A stretch of DNA of 64,000 bases, from the NCBI GenBank assembly GCA_025667525.1, contig CM046882.1, forward strand, positions 549,952,630 to 550,016,629. Direction: 5' to 3'. Positions 24,363-37,509 of the stretch are shown here, piece after piece (the first letter of the stretch is position 1; each line of letters opens with the position of its first letter). Origin of the DNA: Glebionis coronaria (lineage: Eukaryota > Streptophyta > Magnoliopsida > Asterales > Asteraceae). A model generated the notes under the pieces. That model was not told the DNA's origin and ran no database searches. It saw only the letters and a list, made by a program, of their open reading frames with translations. A program made the position numbers and the translations under genes.

Positions 24363-25860
24363 TTTATTTCTTTTCGTTGTGTATTTTTCCTTATTTTTAT
24401 TTTTGGTATTTATTTATTGTAATGTTTTATATTTATTGTAATGTTTTTTTTAATTGTAATGTTTTATTTAATTTCATGAAATTTTTATTTAAGTTATTTT
24501 GTGTTAAAAAATAAAAAAATAAAAAAAATAATTATTTTCTTTGGCACCACTTTTTTCTGGTGCCAACAATTACCCCTAAAATGTGGAGCCAAAGCCCCAA
24601 AATCCTACGTGGCGGCTTTGTCACCATATTCTGGTGTCAACCGCCCCCAGCTCTCTTATAGTAGAACATTGATGTTTTTTTTATTTCTCTTATTTTTCCC
24701 GTCTTTTGCCTTGATATGGACGATAATAACTAATTCGAGTATTGATTACCCCCTTTATTCATTTGACAGAATCCAAAAATGATAATAATAAAATATTACA
24801 TGTTGTGAGACAGGTTAAATGGTAACCGTTCAAAATCATGCTGCTCATACCTTTCCCTTCACCAAAACACAATCTCACCGTAGAGCGCTTTGAAAAAGTT
24901 GTATAAGGTATGGGTTCGTCCTTGCTTTGAAAAACTGGTGTCAATAACACTTTTTCAACCGTTAGATTTTCGGATTCGAGATTAGGAGGCGCCATCTGTC
25001 TTCAATAGTGCGATGGTGTTGTTTATGTACCACCAATTATGCATAACAATTTCTTTCCATGTTACTTTTTCTGCCGCTATTCAAAACCCTAATAACTTGC
25101 TGGTAATTTCACCTTCCTTAAATTCGGTATTTTAATTTCAGTTTTTTGTTATTATAATAATAATGAGTGACCTCTGATCATGTTGTATTGCTCTTCTTAA
25201 ATGATTTGTATACTATGCTCTTTGTTAGACAACAAATTAATAAAGGGGTGATAGGTTTGTCGTTTGGGATTAATGGTTGTTTGATTAAAAAACGTTTTTC
25301 TTGGTTGTTTGTTGTTTATGTTGTTGTAACCCATTGTTGTTATTCAGATGCGTGGCTGATCTGTATGTTATTGGTTGCATATATTTAATTATTGTTTGAT
25401 TAAAACCCATAGTTGATTGTTTGATAAAATCCCATAGTTGTTAGTGGTCTTTTGTATATGTTTAACCCATACCTCACCTTTGTGTTGTATGTTGTGTCGA
25501 ATCTGCATATGCGTATAAAAATGTTACCTTACTTCTTAACTTCCGAAATAATGCAAATAATTTAGATGTGATTATTGTTTTGATTAAAATCCATAGTTGT
25601 TACTGGTCTTTGTATTATATGTTTAAACCATAGGTCAGGTTCGTGTTGTATGTTGTGTCGAATTTGCGTCTGTCTATAAAAATGTTACTTTACTTTTTGC
25701 TTCCAAAATAATGCAAATAATAAAGTTCATACACTGAACTAAGTTCCTTTGTTTTGTATTTGTTTTATTTTACGCTCTTGCCTAGCAATCATTTCTCCAC
25801 GCCTCATCTGCTGCACGAAAAAAAAACACAAATTACGACCGCGCTTTCTTCCTGTTGCTC
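24363..25860. other. Stretch without genes, upstream of the Helitron coding region
   Basis: 24420-24540 is a T/A-rich tail. 24540-24660 holds 'ggcaccac...ctggtgcca' inverted words that may belong to the right end of the Harbinger-type element. The rest is plain, apart from the direct repeat at 25395-25730. The Helitron 5' TC end is expected somewhere here but was not placed. Confidence 0.45.
25395..25730. repeat. Direct duplication of about 165-180 bp
   Basis: Two successive copies share 'gtgttgtatgttgtgtcgaa', 'tataaaaatgttac' and 'aataatgcaaataat' in the same order (first copy to about 25563, second about 25570-25730). Several base changes show the duplication is not recent. Confidence 0.85.
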
Positions 25861-26868
25861 AAATGGTTGACCGAGTTATTCCCGGACAGTCAAACCCTAA
25901 CCGATGCAGGGTTTGCGAGGTTGCTACGAGCAGCTCTGTCTACAGCGAATGTTTACGCCATCCCCGTGTTGGCCTCATCTTGGCAGATACTGTCAAAGGT
26001 AGAATCTAATGCAAACCCCTAACATACTTGCAACTGTCTCCGCGCACACACATTCTGACATTTTCTATTGTTGTTTCCCTCTCCTTCCACAATAGATTCT
26101 ACTCACTTAGCCACTTCTTTTATGCATGCAATGTCATCCGCACCATGTCCTACCTACTTTCCAAGCTTAACAATATGGAACCAAGTTGCTGGTCAACTAC
26201 GATTGGGGGATGGTTACCGACCCTTAATGGAACCTGTTGCTGAGTTAGGCCCGACCGGTTCTCGACAACCGTCCAACAAACGTAGGCTGTATTTGGGGTC
26301 CACTTATAGCCAGCCCAGCCAAAGCTTCCCCGTATTTACAGGTTCCATTTCTTACGTTACACTCCTTATAAGTTCCTTGCCTGCCACGTTTTTCTTTGCC
26401 CGCGTTATGTATCTTCAATGTCTCTATGTTGTGCAGGTCACACGGACGTGCGTGCCTCGGTACCGCATCAACATTTGTTGGGCATACGCCTGCCACAAGA
26501 CACGTATGTTGGCTCCTCAAATACACCCGGCACATCTGTTGCCTCCTCAGGTACGCGAAACACATTTCTTGACTCCTCAACTACCAATGGACCCGGGCCT
26601 TCCACTCCTGCCCGTGAAAAAAAGTTTGGCGTCGTGGTAGACCAACAAATACATCACGGGTTTTCTTGCCTAGAAGCGAACCACGTGGTCCACATCCTGA
26701 TATTGCCTCTTCCAGTGGACCAAACACACTTCCTGACTTCTTAGGTGCCTGTGGACCCATAGGTTGTGCCCTTCCTCCCATGGGTCGACGTACTATTTTG
26801 GGGAGAACCTCCACCACTTCGGTACCTGCAATCCTTGGTAAACTCCCTTTGTTCATAATTGTCCTTTA
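25861..26868 (+). pseudogene. Helitron Rep/helicase, 5' exons (weakly conserved N-terminus)
   Basis: Plus-strand open pieces (25861-26009, 26068-26640, 26666-26869) are P/S/T-rich and separated by intron-like sequences, for example an acceptor 'tatgttgtgcag' at about 26437. They lie immediately upstream of, and read in the same direction as, the conserved Helitron N-terminus, and the P-S-T-P-A-R phrase occurs both here (about 26600) and at 26955. The variable N-terminus of plant Helitron proteins is usually like this. I see no motif of its own, so assignment rests on position. Confidence 0.4.
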
Positions 26869-26938
26869 AATTCACTGGAACAATGGGTTCAATCCCTCTC
26901 TATTTATATGTGATGCATTTGTGTATGCGTGTTTACAG

Positions 26939-28733
26939 AACAACCTATCATCGGGCCTTCCACTCCTGCCCGCACAAACATTGTCAGTCGTCGTAGGTGG
27001 CCAAGAAATGCGGCATGTCCTCCACGTTATGTTGTGCCAACCTATATTGACCTAGGCGATTGTGACCAGCACTGTGGCGCTAGGTTTTGGATGGGTGAAC
27101 ATCTTAAATCAAACCAGTTTGTAAGGCGTCCAACATACCATCTTTGTTGCATGGGTGGGAAAATATACATGGAACCACACCTTCCACCTCCAGGCATTAT
27201 ACAAGCTTTTCTAACGGATGCACGATTTATTGCCAACATACGTGCTTATAACCAGATGTTTGCTATGACATCGTTTGGTGCATCTATTGACAGGTCAGTC
27301 AATACAGGCACATGGCCATATGTTTTTAAGGTTTCTGGTCAAATCTACCATCATGTCTCCCTTTATCCTGAAGAGGGATAACCGCCTAGGTTCTTACAAC
27401 TCTATGTGTATGACACAACAAATGAGGTCGCAGATCGTATGGCTCATTTTGGTGGTGAGTTTGACAGCGGTCTTGACCTGGGAATAGTCCAACACCTAAA
27501 TAATATCCTAGATGAAAACAATGTCTTGGTTTAGCTTTTTCGGACAGCTCGCGATAAATGTGTCGATGGAAACATTGAACCGTTCAGGATCATACTCTAC
27601 AACATGTGTAGCGCCTGTGGGTATGAACTGCCCACGTCTAATGATGTTGGGGGCATTGTGTTCGAAAGCGGTCCTAGGACCAGAACAGATTACGATGTTA
27701 TAATCGAATATCGTGGAGGCGAACTTAAACGGATAAACAAGCTTGATTAGTCATATATATCGTTGTAGTTCCCACGGTTATTTCCATATGGCGAGCCATG
27801 TTTTTTTTCTTCCAAAAATGAAATTGAGCCCTAGGGGTGGCGGTGGAGAAGCAAGGAAGGTTTCTATGAACCAGTACTATAAGTACCAGCTTCACCCACG
27901 CGTAGATGACTTTGGACTGATATTCCGAACAGGCCGCCTTTTTCAACAGTATGTTGTTGGTGTTTTCTGCAGTGTTGAGCAGGCGAGGCTTGATTTCATC
28001 CGCCTATACCAGAACGACATACGTAGTAAGTGCCTTGCTGGTCTTTATGATGCCCTAGGCAGAGGCGACATAGACGGGATCACATGTGAAAAACAGATTG
28101 TGTTGCCTCGTTCTTTCACCGAAGGCCCAAGGTATATGTACAACCACTATTTGGATGCCCTTACAGTTTGTTGAGCGTTAGGGAACCCTTAGTTTTTCAT
28201 CACATTCACATGCAACGCTAAGTGGTCAGAAATTGGAAGATTCATGGCTAATTTCCCTTTTCTAACAACATCTGACAGGCCAGACGCCGGGTGCAGGGTC
28301 TTTGAACTGAAAGTTAAAGCCTTTGTCATGTACTTGAAGAAAGACCGTCCTTTTGGTGCTGTCGCAGGTGGTAATTCTCTTCAATGCCTTTTGTACCTTT
28401 CGTTCCTTTCATCCTTACACACACTACCATAATTGTTTCACCTTTTTCTTTCCAACAGTTTTGTACACAATAGAATTCCAGAAGTGTGGGCTCCCCTATT
28501 GTCACACTCTTCTATGGATTGATCCAAAGGACAAGATAACTAATCCATCTCAGATGGACACCTACATCTGGGATGAAATCCCAGATCCCGTCCTTGACCC
28601 GAACACATATAAAATTGTGACGGAACTCATGATGCATTGGCCATGTAGGCCACCTAATATGTCTGCCCCGTGTGTGAAGGATGGTTCTTGTGGAAAGAAT
28701 TTCCCCAAAAAATACAACAACACACGTATCTAG
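26939..28733 (+). pseudogene. Helitron Rep/helicase, N-terminal and HUH nuclease part
   Basis: Recognised in order: Y-I-D-L-G-D-C-D-Q-H-C (27045) with the zinc-binding cluster shortened, Y-H-L-C-C-M-G-G-K-I-Y-M, N-I-R-A-Y-N-Q-M-F-A-M-T-S-F-G-A (27235), P-Y-V-F-K-V-S-G-Q-I-Y-H (27315), L-H-P-R-V-D-D-F-G-L-I-F-R-T-G-R-L-F-Q-Q-Y-V-V (27890), G-P-R-Y-M-Y-N-H-Y-L-D-A-L (28120), F-F-I-T-F-T-C-N-A-K-W-S-E-I (28193) and F-Q-K-C-G-L-P-Y-C-H-T-L-L-W (28480-28515). An intron lies at about 28366-28459. Helitron Rep nicks and joins single-stranded DNA for rolling-circle transposition. The HUH motif has Tyr for its first His (Y-C-H), and frames break after E-E-G at 27380 and at stops near 28172 and 28190, so the nuclease is dead. 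Confidence 0.9.
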
Positions 28734-31283
28734 ATGACAAGGGGTACATTCACTAGCGACGGAGTGATACATGTGTCTACATTACAAAACATGACACCCA
28801 ACTGGACAATTGTTACGTCGTTCCTTATAATCGTTCTTTGTGATGTTCCAAGCACACATAAATGTCGAATATTGTGGATGGAGCATGCTCATCAAATACA
28901 TGTTCAAATACATTTCCAAAGGACCCGACCACATCTTTGCAAATATCACAAGGCTAGTTGGTGAGGCATCTACTTCGGCTACCATGCAAGAAACTACAAA
29001 GGATGAAATCCAAAACTATGTCGATGGCCGCTTCATTTGCCCACACGAAGCTTGCTGGAGGCTCTTGGACTTTCCAATACATAGTAGAGAACCAGCTGTG
29101 CAAATACTTTCGGTCCATCTAGAAAACATGCAACCCATTAACTTTCGTGAACGTGATAGGATAGATGTGGTCGTCAACCTCCCTGACAAGAAGAAAACTA
29201 CTCTCACTGAATGGCATGCCTACAACGCAGAGCACCAAGACGGAGCCACGTTAACATATCTCGATTTTCCATCTGATTTTGTATGGTATGCCGACTCCAA
29301 AAAGTGGAGACAGCGGGTTCTCAAAACCAAACATTCCATTGGTAGACTTGCTTACATCCACCCAAGCTCAAGGGACCTTTTCTACTTCAGAATTCTCCTT
29401 TCTCATCAGAAGGGTTCCCAATCACCTATAGATGTGCGCACGGTTAACAAAATCTTCTTGCTTACCTACCGTGCTGGATGTCAAGCCCTTGATCTGCTTG
29501 GTGACGACAAAGAATGGGACATAGCGCTGGAAAAAGCAGCAGGAAATGGGTCTGCCTCTAAAATCTGTGTACTGTTCGCTCAAATGCTGGTTCATTGTGA
29601 GGTTGCAGATCCGCTTAGACTTTGGACCAAACATTGGAGGAATATGTCTGACGACATACCAATGAGGGTCTCAGAAACGACTGGCATCCCTAATTACCAT
29701 GTAAACGACCCTGAGTTGAAAGACATTATTCTTTTTAAGATCCAATCGATCTTAGACGGGTATGGAAAAACTTTGTTGGAATTTGGTCTTCCAAACCCTC
29801 TTCAATGGCTACTAAATATTCTGAAAAACAAACTCCTGATGGAAGAGAGAAACTACAACCGCAATATGCTATTTCAGGAAATAGAAGCGGTTGTCCCTAA
29901 GCTGAATTATGAACTGCGAGCCATCTACGATCGCATTATAATCGCGTCTGAACAAAATAAACAAGAACTTCTATTTGTGTACGTTCATGGTGGAAAGGCA
30001 AGACATTCCTATGGAAGACCATCACAAGCGCACTGCACGCCCGAGCCAAAATAGTCCTAACAGTTGCCTCTTCGGGCATCGCATCTCTCCTTCTCCCTGC
30101 CGGCCGCACGGCACATTCCCGCTTCAAAATCCCACTGGAATTAACGGACGAATCCCCTTGCCACAATAAAAAAAACACCCAACTAGGGTCCCTGCTGGTT
30201 GAAACAAGTTTAATCATATGGGATGAGGCGCCAATGAATAACAAGCGTTGTTTTGAAGCATTAGACAGAATCCTCAGAGACCTAATGTGTGCACCTAACC
30301 ACCTCTTTGGTGGGAAAACAATTATTTTGGGGGGTGACTTCCGACAAACGCTGCCAGTGAAAAAAGGAGCATCCAAAATAAAGCTCATAACTTCGTCGGT
30401 TGCCCTCTCAGACATGTGGCAGCACTTCAAGATTCACAAGCTGACCCAAAATATGCGACTCAAGTGTGAAGGCATGACTGAAACTGAAAAGGCACATGCA
30501 TCGATTTTTGTAGAATGGTTGTTAGACGTGGGTAATGGACAGGCTGGCATAACATACACCAATAATTCTGGCGACTCAAAATTGATAACTATACCGTCTG
30601 AACACTGTTTCCCACCCACTGATGAAGGCCTCGCAAAAATCATAGATTTTATCTATGACAAACAAACTCTACAATCGCCCACGCCCAAAACCCTGCAAGA
30701 AAAAGCCATTGTATGCCCCAAGAATGAAACTGCGGACATTATAAACGAGAAAGTGTTAGCAGCCATAGTTGGAGACTCGACAACTTACTTAAGCAATGAC
30801 GAAGCTTTCCCAAAAGGAGGCGAAACATCTAAGACTGACATGCTCTATCCAATGGAGTACCTCAACACGCTTTCATTCCCGGGCTTTCCAGCCCATGAAC
30901 TGAAAGTAAAGATCGGGTCCCCTATCATGCTTCTCATAAATACAAACTTGGCTGGTGGGTTATGTAATGGCACAAGGATGATTGTCAAATCGGTGAAGAC
31001 AAAGCTTATAGAAGCTCAAATTATTACCGGCACACGAATTGGAGAAAAAGTTTACGTACATAGAATTGCTTTAATTCATGACGATCCCAATCTCTCATTC
31101 ACATTCAAGCTTAGACAGTTTCCAGTAAAGCTATGTTATGCAATGACTATTAACAAAAGCCAAGGTCAGTCTCTCTCTAAGATAGGTGTTTATCTGCCAA
31201 AACCCATTTTCAGCCATGGACAACTATATGTTGCTCTATCAAGAGCTATCTCGCCAAATGGACTAAATATCCTAATTCAATAA
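28734..31283 (+). pseudogene. Helitron Rep tyrosine region and PIF1-type helicase
   Basis: Open from 28840: W-S-M-L-I-K-Y-M-F-K-Y-I-S-K-G-P-D carries both Rep active-site tyrosines (28885-28925). The helicase-specific region follows: F-I-C-P-H-E-A-C-W-R-L, then Y-I-H-P-S-S-R-D-L-F-Y-F-R-I-L-L (29355-29400). At the Walker A site (29982-30010) one base appears missing, which shifts the frame and closes the first ORF at 30054. From there to 31283 a single open frame holds I-I-W-D-E-A-P-M (motif II, 30208), [10 protein letters not shown] (30330), [19 protein letters not shown] (31140) and L-Y-V-A-L-S-R-A (31225). PIF1-like helicases unwind DNA 5'-3'; Helitrons use one to peel off the transposed strand. 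The one-base lesion is the only obvious defect in the helicase half, so inactivation looks recent. Confidence 0.93.
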
Positions 31284-31701
31284 GAAGAAGGCGACCCGCC
31301 CAACATAACCAAAAACATAGTGTACATTGACTTTTTAAATGCTATAGAAAACCATCAGGTTGCCTCACAAGCGACACCATCAGATTAGCAAATCCTACAT
31401 AAAAACACATTATGCAAAGCTACATACAAAATAGGTTGCGTAATTCTTATTGCTAACATGATACACGCTAATGTACATTACTATTGCCACCATCAATAAT
31501 TGCAACACTAGGTACCAACGTACAATTTGCTATCATATACCGTCCTTTATGGATTAAATGTTGCCTTTTACATGCTTATATCCATGTTACTAGTGCGTGT
31601 GCATAATGTAGATACACTCCCGTTCTTTTTTACGGACATCATTAATACACCAAAACTAAGTTCGTGTTCTGTGTTATAAATTTTTCAGGTGAAACTCAAG
31701 T
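31284..31701. other. Spacer between the helicase and RPA genes
   Basis: No gene seen. It would hold the 3' end of the helicase transcript and the promoter of the RPA-like gene. Confidence 0.5.
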
Positions 31702-34049
31702 ATGGCATCCATGCCTATGACAGTCGTGGAAACAAGTGCTCTCATAACAACAACAACACCGATTGACCAATTACTTTTAGACGGCAGAAACTATGTTCTC
31801 GAAGCAAAGATCTACTGGAAATGGATCTCTAAATATTTGCCAGATATGAAGGAAACAACTTTCTTCTGCATGCTTATTGACGAACAGGTACATGGTTATT
31901 ACAGTATGAGTATTCGTTGCGCAACTATTTTGTTAACCAATCTTTTAATGCATCTTTACTACCTTAACAGGGAAAGGGGATTCAGGCAAACTGGACCTGA
32001 GCGATCTGGCCTACTTTGTCAAGATCATGTCCACTGGCAAAGTCTACAGGATAACAAGTTTTTTCTGTGAAAAAACAATCCTGTACCAACAGACACTCGA
32101 AAACCCGGTCAGCTTAAAGTTTGGAAAGATCACACGGTTTGAACAACTAGAAGGCAAAGAGGAAACGTGGCCAGCACATTACTTTGAGTTTGTGCCGTAT
32201 GTGGAGTTGGAATCTAGGGTGCCCCACCGCGACAACAACAAGATGATATATCCAAGACTCACAGGTAATAGCCTCTGCTTCTTATCTTCGTCCTTAAATT
32301 TCTTTATTGGTGTCGGTAACTGCAACTGATAGACAATCTTTGCTTTCAACAGACTACTTTGGATGTATCATGAGAATAGGTGATCAACATTCGGCCGAAC
32401 AAGTAGCTTACGGAAGGCAGGTGACCATAAGAATTGACATCTAAAATCTACAGTAAGCCATGTCTATATAGCAAAATATACAACATCCTCCCTAACAACA
32501 ATGTCTAACACTTTCCTTTGTACAGAGGAAATGTTGTTGCATTAACACTGTGGGACTCCATGGCTAGGCAGTTTCTGAAGGACGAAATACTCCGGCTACC
32601 ACAACCAATCATGATTATTGTCTCATCCTATAGAGTTGGTAAATACAGAGGTAATTGACTCTTCATATACGATCTTAATAACATTGTTGCTGCTCACGCA
32701 TGACTAACCATGTCTTGCCACAGGCTACCAGCTGTCTGCGATGCCGCCAACCCACTACTATGTGAATCCATCAACACCCCAAGCAAACGCCGCACATACA
32801 TCGTATGTCTTCCAAGACCTTACACCATATCCCGTCTTATACTCTTATACCACATGTCAGTAATTGACGGTTTTGTCCCCCAACCGTAAAATGCAGGTTT
32901 TAAGAACTGTTTAAAACACAACCACTGTTACAGATTTCAAACCATCACTTCAATGAACCTACTCTGGATAAACAGAAAAATGTTGAGACGTTAGTAGCAT
33001 TGCTCCAACATAACCCAGTCACATACAAGGTATGCCCGAATCTAAGTTAACTATGACGGACTACATTATATCCTAACACATTCTTTTATAGGGAGTGCAA
33101 TTCAGTTGCGCAGAAACAATTGAAAATTTGATGGAAAACAAAAGCTGGCACTACATTTCGTGTGACACGTGTGGTAAGAAACCCAACGACTTTGACGGGA
33201 CTTACGTGTGCGTTGACCATGGTGAGCTTGAAAGCCCGGATTTCAGGTAACCATATAGTCATGTGTCTATAGTTGTAATTTAAACTCATTCACACAGTCA
33301 ATCATCCCACCATAACCACCATATGCAGGTACAACTTCAGGGCGATAGTTCGTGATGCAACAGCAACCGCAACTTTCAGTTTCTTCACCCCGGCAGGAGA
33401 CGAGGTTAAAACATACCCCTGTACAGACCTGGCAACCCAGCCACCTTCTGAGATACGCACCATTGAGGGAAAGGCGCACACCGTACTCATTCTCTACACT
33501 CTTGGATCACGAAAGGGGTCAGGTGAATTCTCAGTCGATTCGGTATTAAGCATGCAAAAGTTGCTCGAGCCCGCTGTCAGTTCCCCAACCATAACACAAA
33601 ACCCAACACCACTGGAAACTGAAGCCCCAACACCAACACCACTAGCAATCGCGGGCATTAAAGAAGAAGGTCCATCAAACAAAGACTCATAAACATAAAT
33701 TACATCAACCAAGTTCTCAGAGATGACTGCAAAAAAGGAACCAGGTACACAATCTTTAATTCTAATTAATAATTTGTCATTCACAAACCGCTTAGGGCAT
33801 TTTTTGGGGAGGGGGTTCTTTTCCTTAACGTCATTCCTTGTCGGGTCGTAACTAGGTTCATATAAGGCTTTACTTACTATATGCTAAACTGGCCTCAATC
33901 CACACGTCCACAAAACAAAAAACAATAAAACACAAAATATATTACATTCATGATGGTTAATTGAAACAGACAATACAAACACAAGATTAAACTGACAAAC
34001 AAAAGACCTACAACATAAACACACAACCCTCAAGACTCACCAGTGGACA

Positions 34050-34410
34050 AACCAGACACGCAACAAAGGGCTTTTATTTCAGACCTAAAACACTAGCAGA
34101 AAACCAACTCCTAGACCGTCCGTTCACCATGGTCCATTGGACAAGATGTTGGCTGAAAAAGCCTCCTTTTGGTCGATGGTGCTCTGGATGGTGGCTTCCT
34201 CGGTCTTCAGGTTCTCAATAAATGCATTGTCCTCTAGCTATTTTTTTTTATCCAGGAGAGCAATCATCCTGGAAATCAAAGCGTCGGCTGGAAAGGTCTG
34301 GCATTGTCGGATCTCTTAAATGAAATGCTGACGCTCAACGACATTTTTGAAAACTTCCCTATGAGCCCCGTCCACCTTAAGTTTCTAGGCTTTGTCATCT
34401 AAGACATCCT
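34050..34410 (-). pseudogene. Coiled-coil protein fragment of unknown function
   Basis: Read on the minus strand, a frame with only a few stops gives a charged, helical-looking sequence (A-K-D-V-L-D-D-K-A, then R-Q-C-Q-T-F-P-A-D-A-L-I-S-R-M-I-A-L-L-D, then E-N-L-K-T-E-E-A-T-I-Q-S-T-I-D-Q-K). In-frame stops occur at about 34385, 34318 and 34239. The amino-acid pattern suggests a former coding exon carried into the RPA intron. I do not recognise the family. Confidence 0.35.
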
Positions 34411-35561
34411 TGGCTAAACCACATAATCAAACTGCCCAAATCAGTAGCCCCACTTTCAGCTTCCAACGACCAGATCCTAGGAAGATATGCCCTTCTTACT
34501 TTTTTTAGTTTTGCAAAGTTGTTAAATAAGTTGTGTGAAATTAGCATATTCAAACATTACCCCTTTAATACATTAGGGGGAATGAAAAATACCCAATAAA
34601 ATAATATATATTGGCTGTGAGAGGCGTCCTGTACACTTTCATCCTCTCCATCCATTTTTAAATGTTGCATTTTTTACAACCGTTGTTGGTGATTACTTTT
34701 TGCAATTGGATCCCAGCAACCCATTTATCATTTTGTTGGATCCATCCCACCCGTTTATCTCTTTTGTTGGATCTCAACCATAGAGCTGATTTCATATTGG
34801 TGTGTTTTGAACCGTTGATAAGGGTTTATGAGTAGTGGGAGTGAAATACACTTTTTGTCCGTTGATTTATCTTCCGATGTTTGTAGCCATTGATGATAAG
34901 GGTTTGTGGAAGTCTTACCCACCCACTCCCCTCACATACCCACAATTATTTGATCTCTTTATCTCTCTAAAGCAGATCTAAGATCTGTGTTGATATCTCT
35001 CTCTAGAAAGCGATCAAACTTTAATCAAATCACTTAGCTCAAGATCAGTTGTTTATGAATTAAACTAATTTCATATCAGAGTGATTTGATCTAGCTCTAA
35101 CGACATATGTTGCGTGGCCCCTACCTCTTCGTTGCCGCCATCTGTGCCGTGTGACATTGTTGGTAGGTTGGTGATGCTGTTTATGGCTCCTTTTGATTTA
35201 TTGGATTATGATTAGCAGTTGGTTTGCTGCAAAGTGAAGGGTTTGATGTAAGCTTCCATATTTAGTAGCCTTTGTTGATGTCGTCACATGTGTCTTTTTA
35301 TGCGTTTCATGTAGCTACACCCTTTAATGTAAATATCAAGATCTTGATTTAAGAATATTTTAATGTTTGCGTATTTCTTAAACATATAAGATGATGACCT
35401 TGAACGGCCCGGGTTAAACTCGAGATTACACGTATTTTGGTGGGGTAACATCTATAGGTTGCAGCCATAGCGTGTGTATCTGGTTTTTCTAGAAGGGTTT
35501 CTTGTCTGAGCCTACCATGGTTCATCCTCGAAATGGAAGTAAATTACTTTTTATACGTCCA
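34411..35561. other. Stretch without genes in the RPA intron
   Basis: 'ttttgttggatc' phrases repeat around 34735-34780. Otherwise no feature was seen. Confidence 0.5.
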
Positions 35562-37509
35562 TTGGTTCTCGCTGATGGCATACGTCCATTGGTTCTCGCT
35601 GATTGTTTGACACCATTGGTATAACCCGTCGCTTGGCATGGCAGGTCTTTGGAACTGCAGCCGTGACAGGTTGACCAATTATTTGTGTTGCTGCTACGAA
35701 CTGATTCTAGCTTTGCGACTTTTTTAATGTTCATAAGCCTCATAAGTTTTTGTCCTACCTCAGCATTATGAGTAAACTTTTTGTTTACGAATGAGGGTAT
35801 CGTTATCTTGGTGAGCTTCTTGCCATTTGCGTGATATCTTTAAACTTCTGCGTGCATTAAAACTTTTTTTTAAATGCAGCTAATGGTGATGAGCGTATGT
35901 GTTTTGTGACCCATATTTTTTGGGCACACGTATCGTGTCCGGACAGCCACACTGATTGTGGTTGCCGCCATGACAAATGTTCCACGTGCTTCCTACAGCA
36001 AGTATAAGCTCATTTTCTGAAAAACAAACAGTTTTGCTGTGAAATTACATCCTTGGAAGTGGGGAGCAGGCAAAACACGGTCATACTTCATTAGACGTAT
36101 TATTATCTTTTTTAAATACTTTTCGCTTTGGCCTTGCATACATTATTTTCTTATGCATAGGGGAGCTGGCAAAACACGATCTTACTTCATTTACGTACTT
36201 TGGAATTCGGTAGTTCCAGTAAATGATAGAAGGGGATAATGGCGATGATGATAATATTTTAGCATCTCTAATCGTATTCGGTTAAAATTCAGATTATTTG
36301 CCTCATGGCGTGGCAAGCTTGCTGACTTTGCAGCCATGGTGGTCGTAATTTCATATCTGATTGTTGACTTATCTGAGCCTCAACATATTTTCTTTCTTCA
36401 TTGTGTTTGACCTTTCCTGATCTGAACCAAGTACATGTGTCCGAATGAGTATTCAGGATGATTCTGCTATGGTTGTTGTTCGTGAAGGGGCAACATGAAA
36501 AAATGGTGATCTGGCTGTGATGTTTGAAGGTTAACTTGGTTCTCGCTGATGGCATACGTCCATTGGTTCTCGCTGATTGTTTGACACCATTGGTATAACC
36601 CGTCGCTTGGCATGGCAGGTCTTTGGAACTGCAGCTGTGCCGGGTTGACCAATTGTTTGTGTTGCTGCTACGAACTGATTCCAGCTTTGCGACTTTTTTA
36701 GTGTTCATAAGCCTCATAAGTTTTTGTCCTATCTCAGCATTATGAGTAAACTTTTTGTTTACGAATGAGGGTATCATTATCTTGGTGAGCTTCTTGCCAT
36801 TTGCGTGATATCTTTAAACTTCCGCGTGCATTAAAACTTTATTTTAAATGCAGCTAATGGTGATGAGCGTATGTGTTTTGTGACCCATATTTTTTGGGCA
36901 CACGCATGGTGTCCGGACAGCCACACTGATTGTGGTTGCCGCCATGAAAAATGTTCCACGTGCTTCCTGCAGCAAGTATAAGCTCATTTTCTGAAAAACA
37001 AACAGTTTTGCTGTGAAATTACATCCTTGGAAGTGGGGAGCAGGCAAAACACGGTCATACTTCATTAGACGTATTATTATCTTTTTTAAATACTTTTCGC
37101 TTTGCCCTTGCATACATTATTTTCTTATGCATAGGGGAGCTGGCAAAACACGGTCATACTTCATTTACGTGCTTTGGAATTCGGCAGTTCCAGTAAATGA
37201 TAGAAGGGGATAATGGCGATGATGATAATATTTTAACATCTCTAATCGTATTCGGTTAGAATTCAGATTATTTGCCTCATGGCGCGGCAAGCTTGCTGGC
37301 TTTGCAGCCATGGTGGTCGTAATTTCATATCTGATTGTTGACTTATCTGAGCCTCAACATATTTTCTTTCTTCGTTGTGTTTGACCTTTCCTGATCTGAA
37401 CCAAGTACATGTGTCCGAATGTGTATTCAGGATGATTCTGCTATGGTTGTTGTTCGTGAAGGGGCAACATGAAAAAATGGTGATCTGGCTGTGATGTTTG
37501 AAGGTTAAC
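35562..37509. repeat. Tandem duplication of a 974-bp unit
   Basis: The unit at 35562-36535 is repeated at 36536-37509. Landmarks are offset by exactly 974 bp ('tctcgctgatggc' 35567 and 36541; 'agtataagctcattttctg' 36001 and 36975). Copies differ by scattered point changes and by the left copy lacking some bases after 'tggcatacg'. Each unit also contains a shorter internal repeat ('ggcaaaacacggtcatactt' and a variant about 100 bp further). Content is not recognisable as a gene. Confidence 0.95.

Noticed and set aside
29936..30430. 164-codon minus-strand ORF
   Set aside because: Antisense shadow of the helicase; no motif of its own.
36039..37213. P-loop-like G-A-G-K-T-R-S in small ORFs
   Set aside because: It arises from the internal repeat 'ggagcaggcaaaacacgg' in the 974-bp unit. 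No other NTPase motif surrounds it, and the frames are short.
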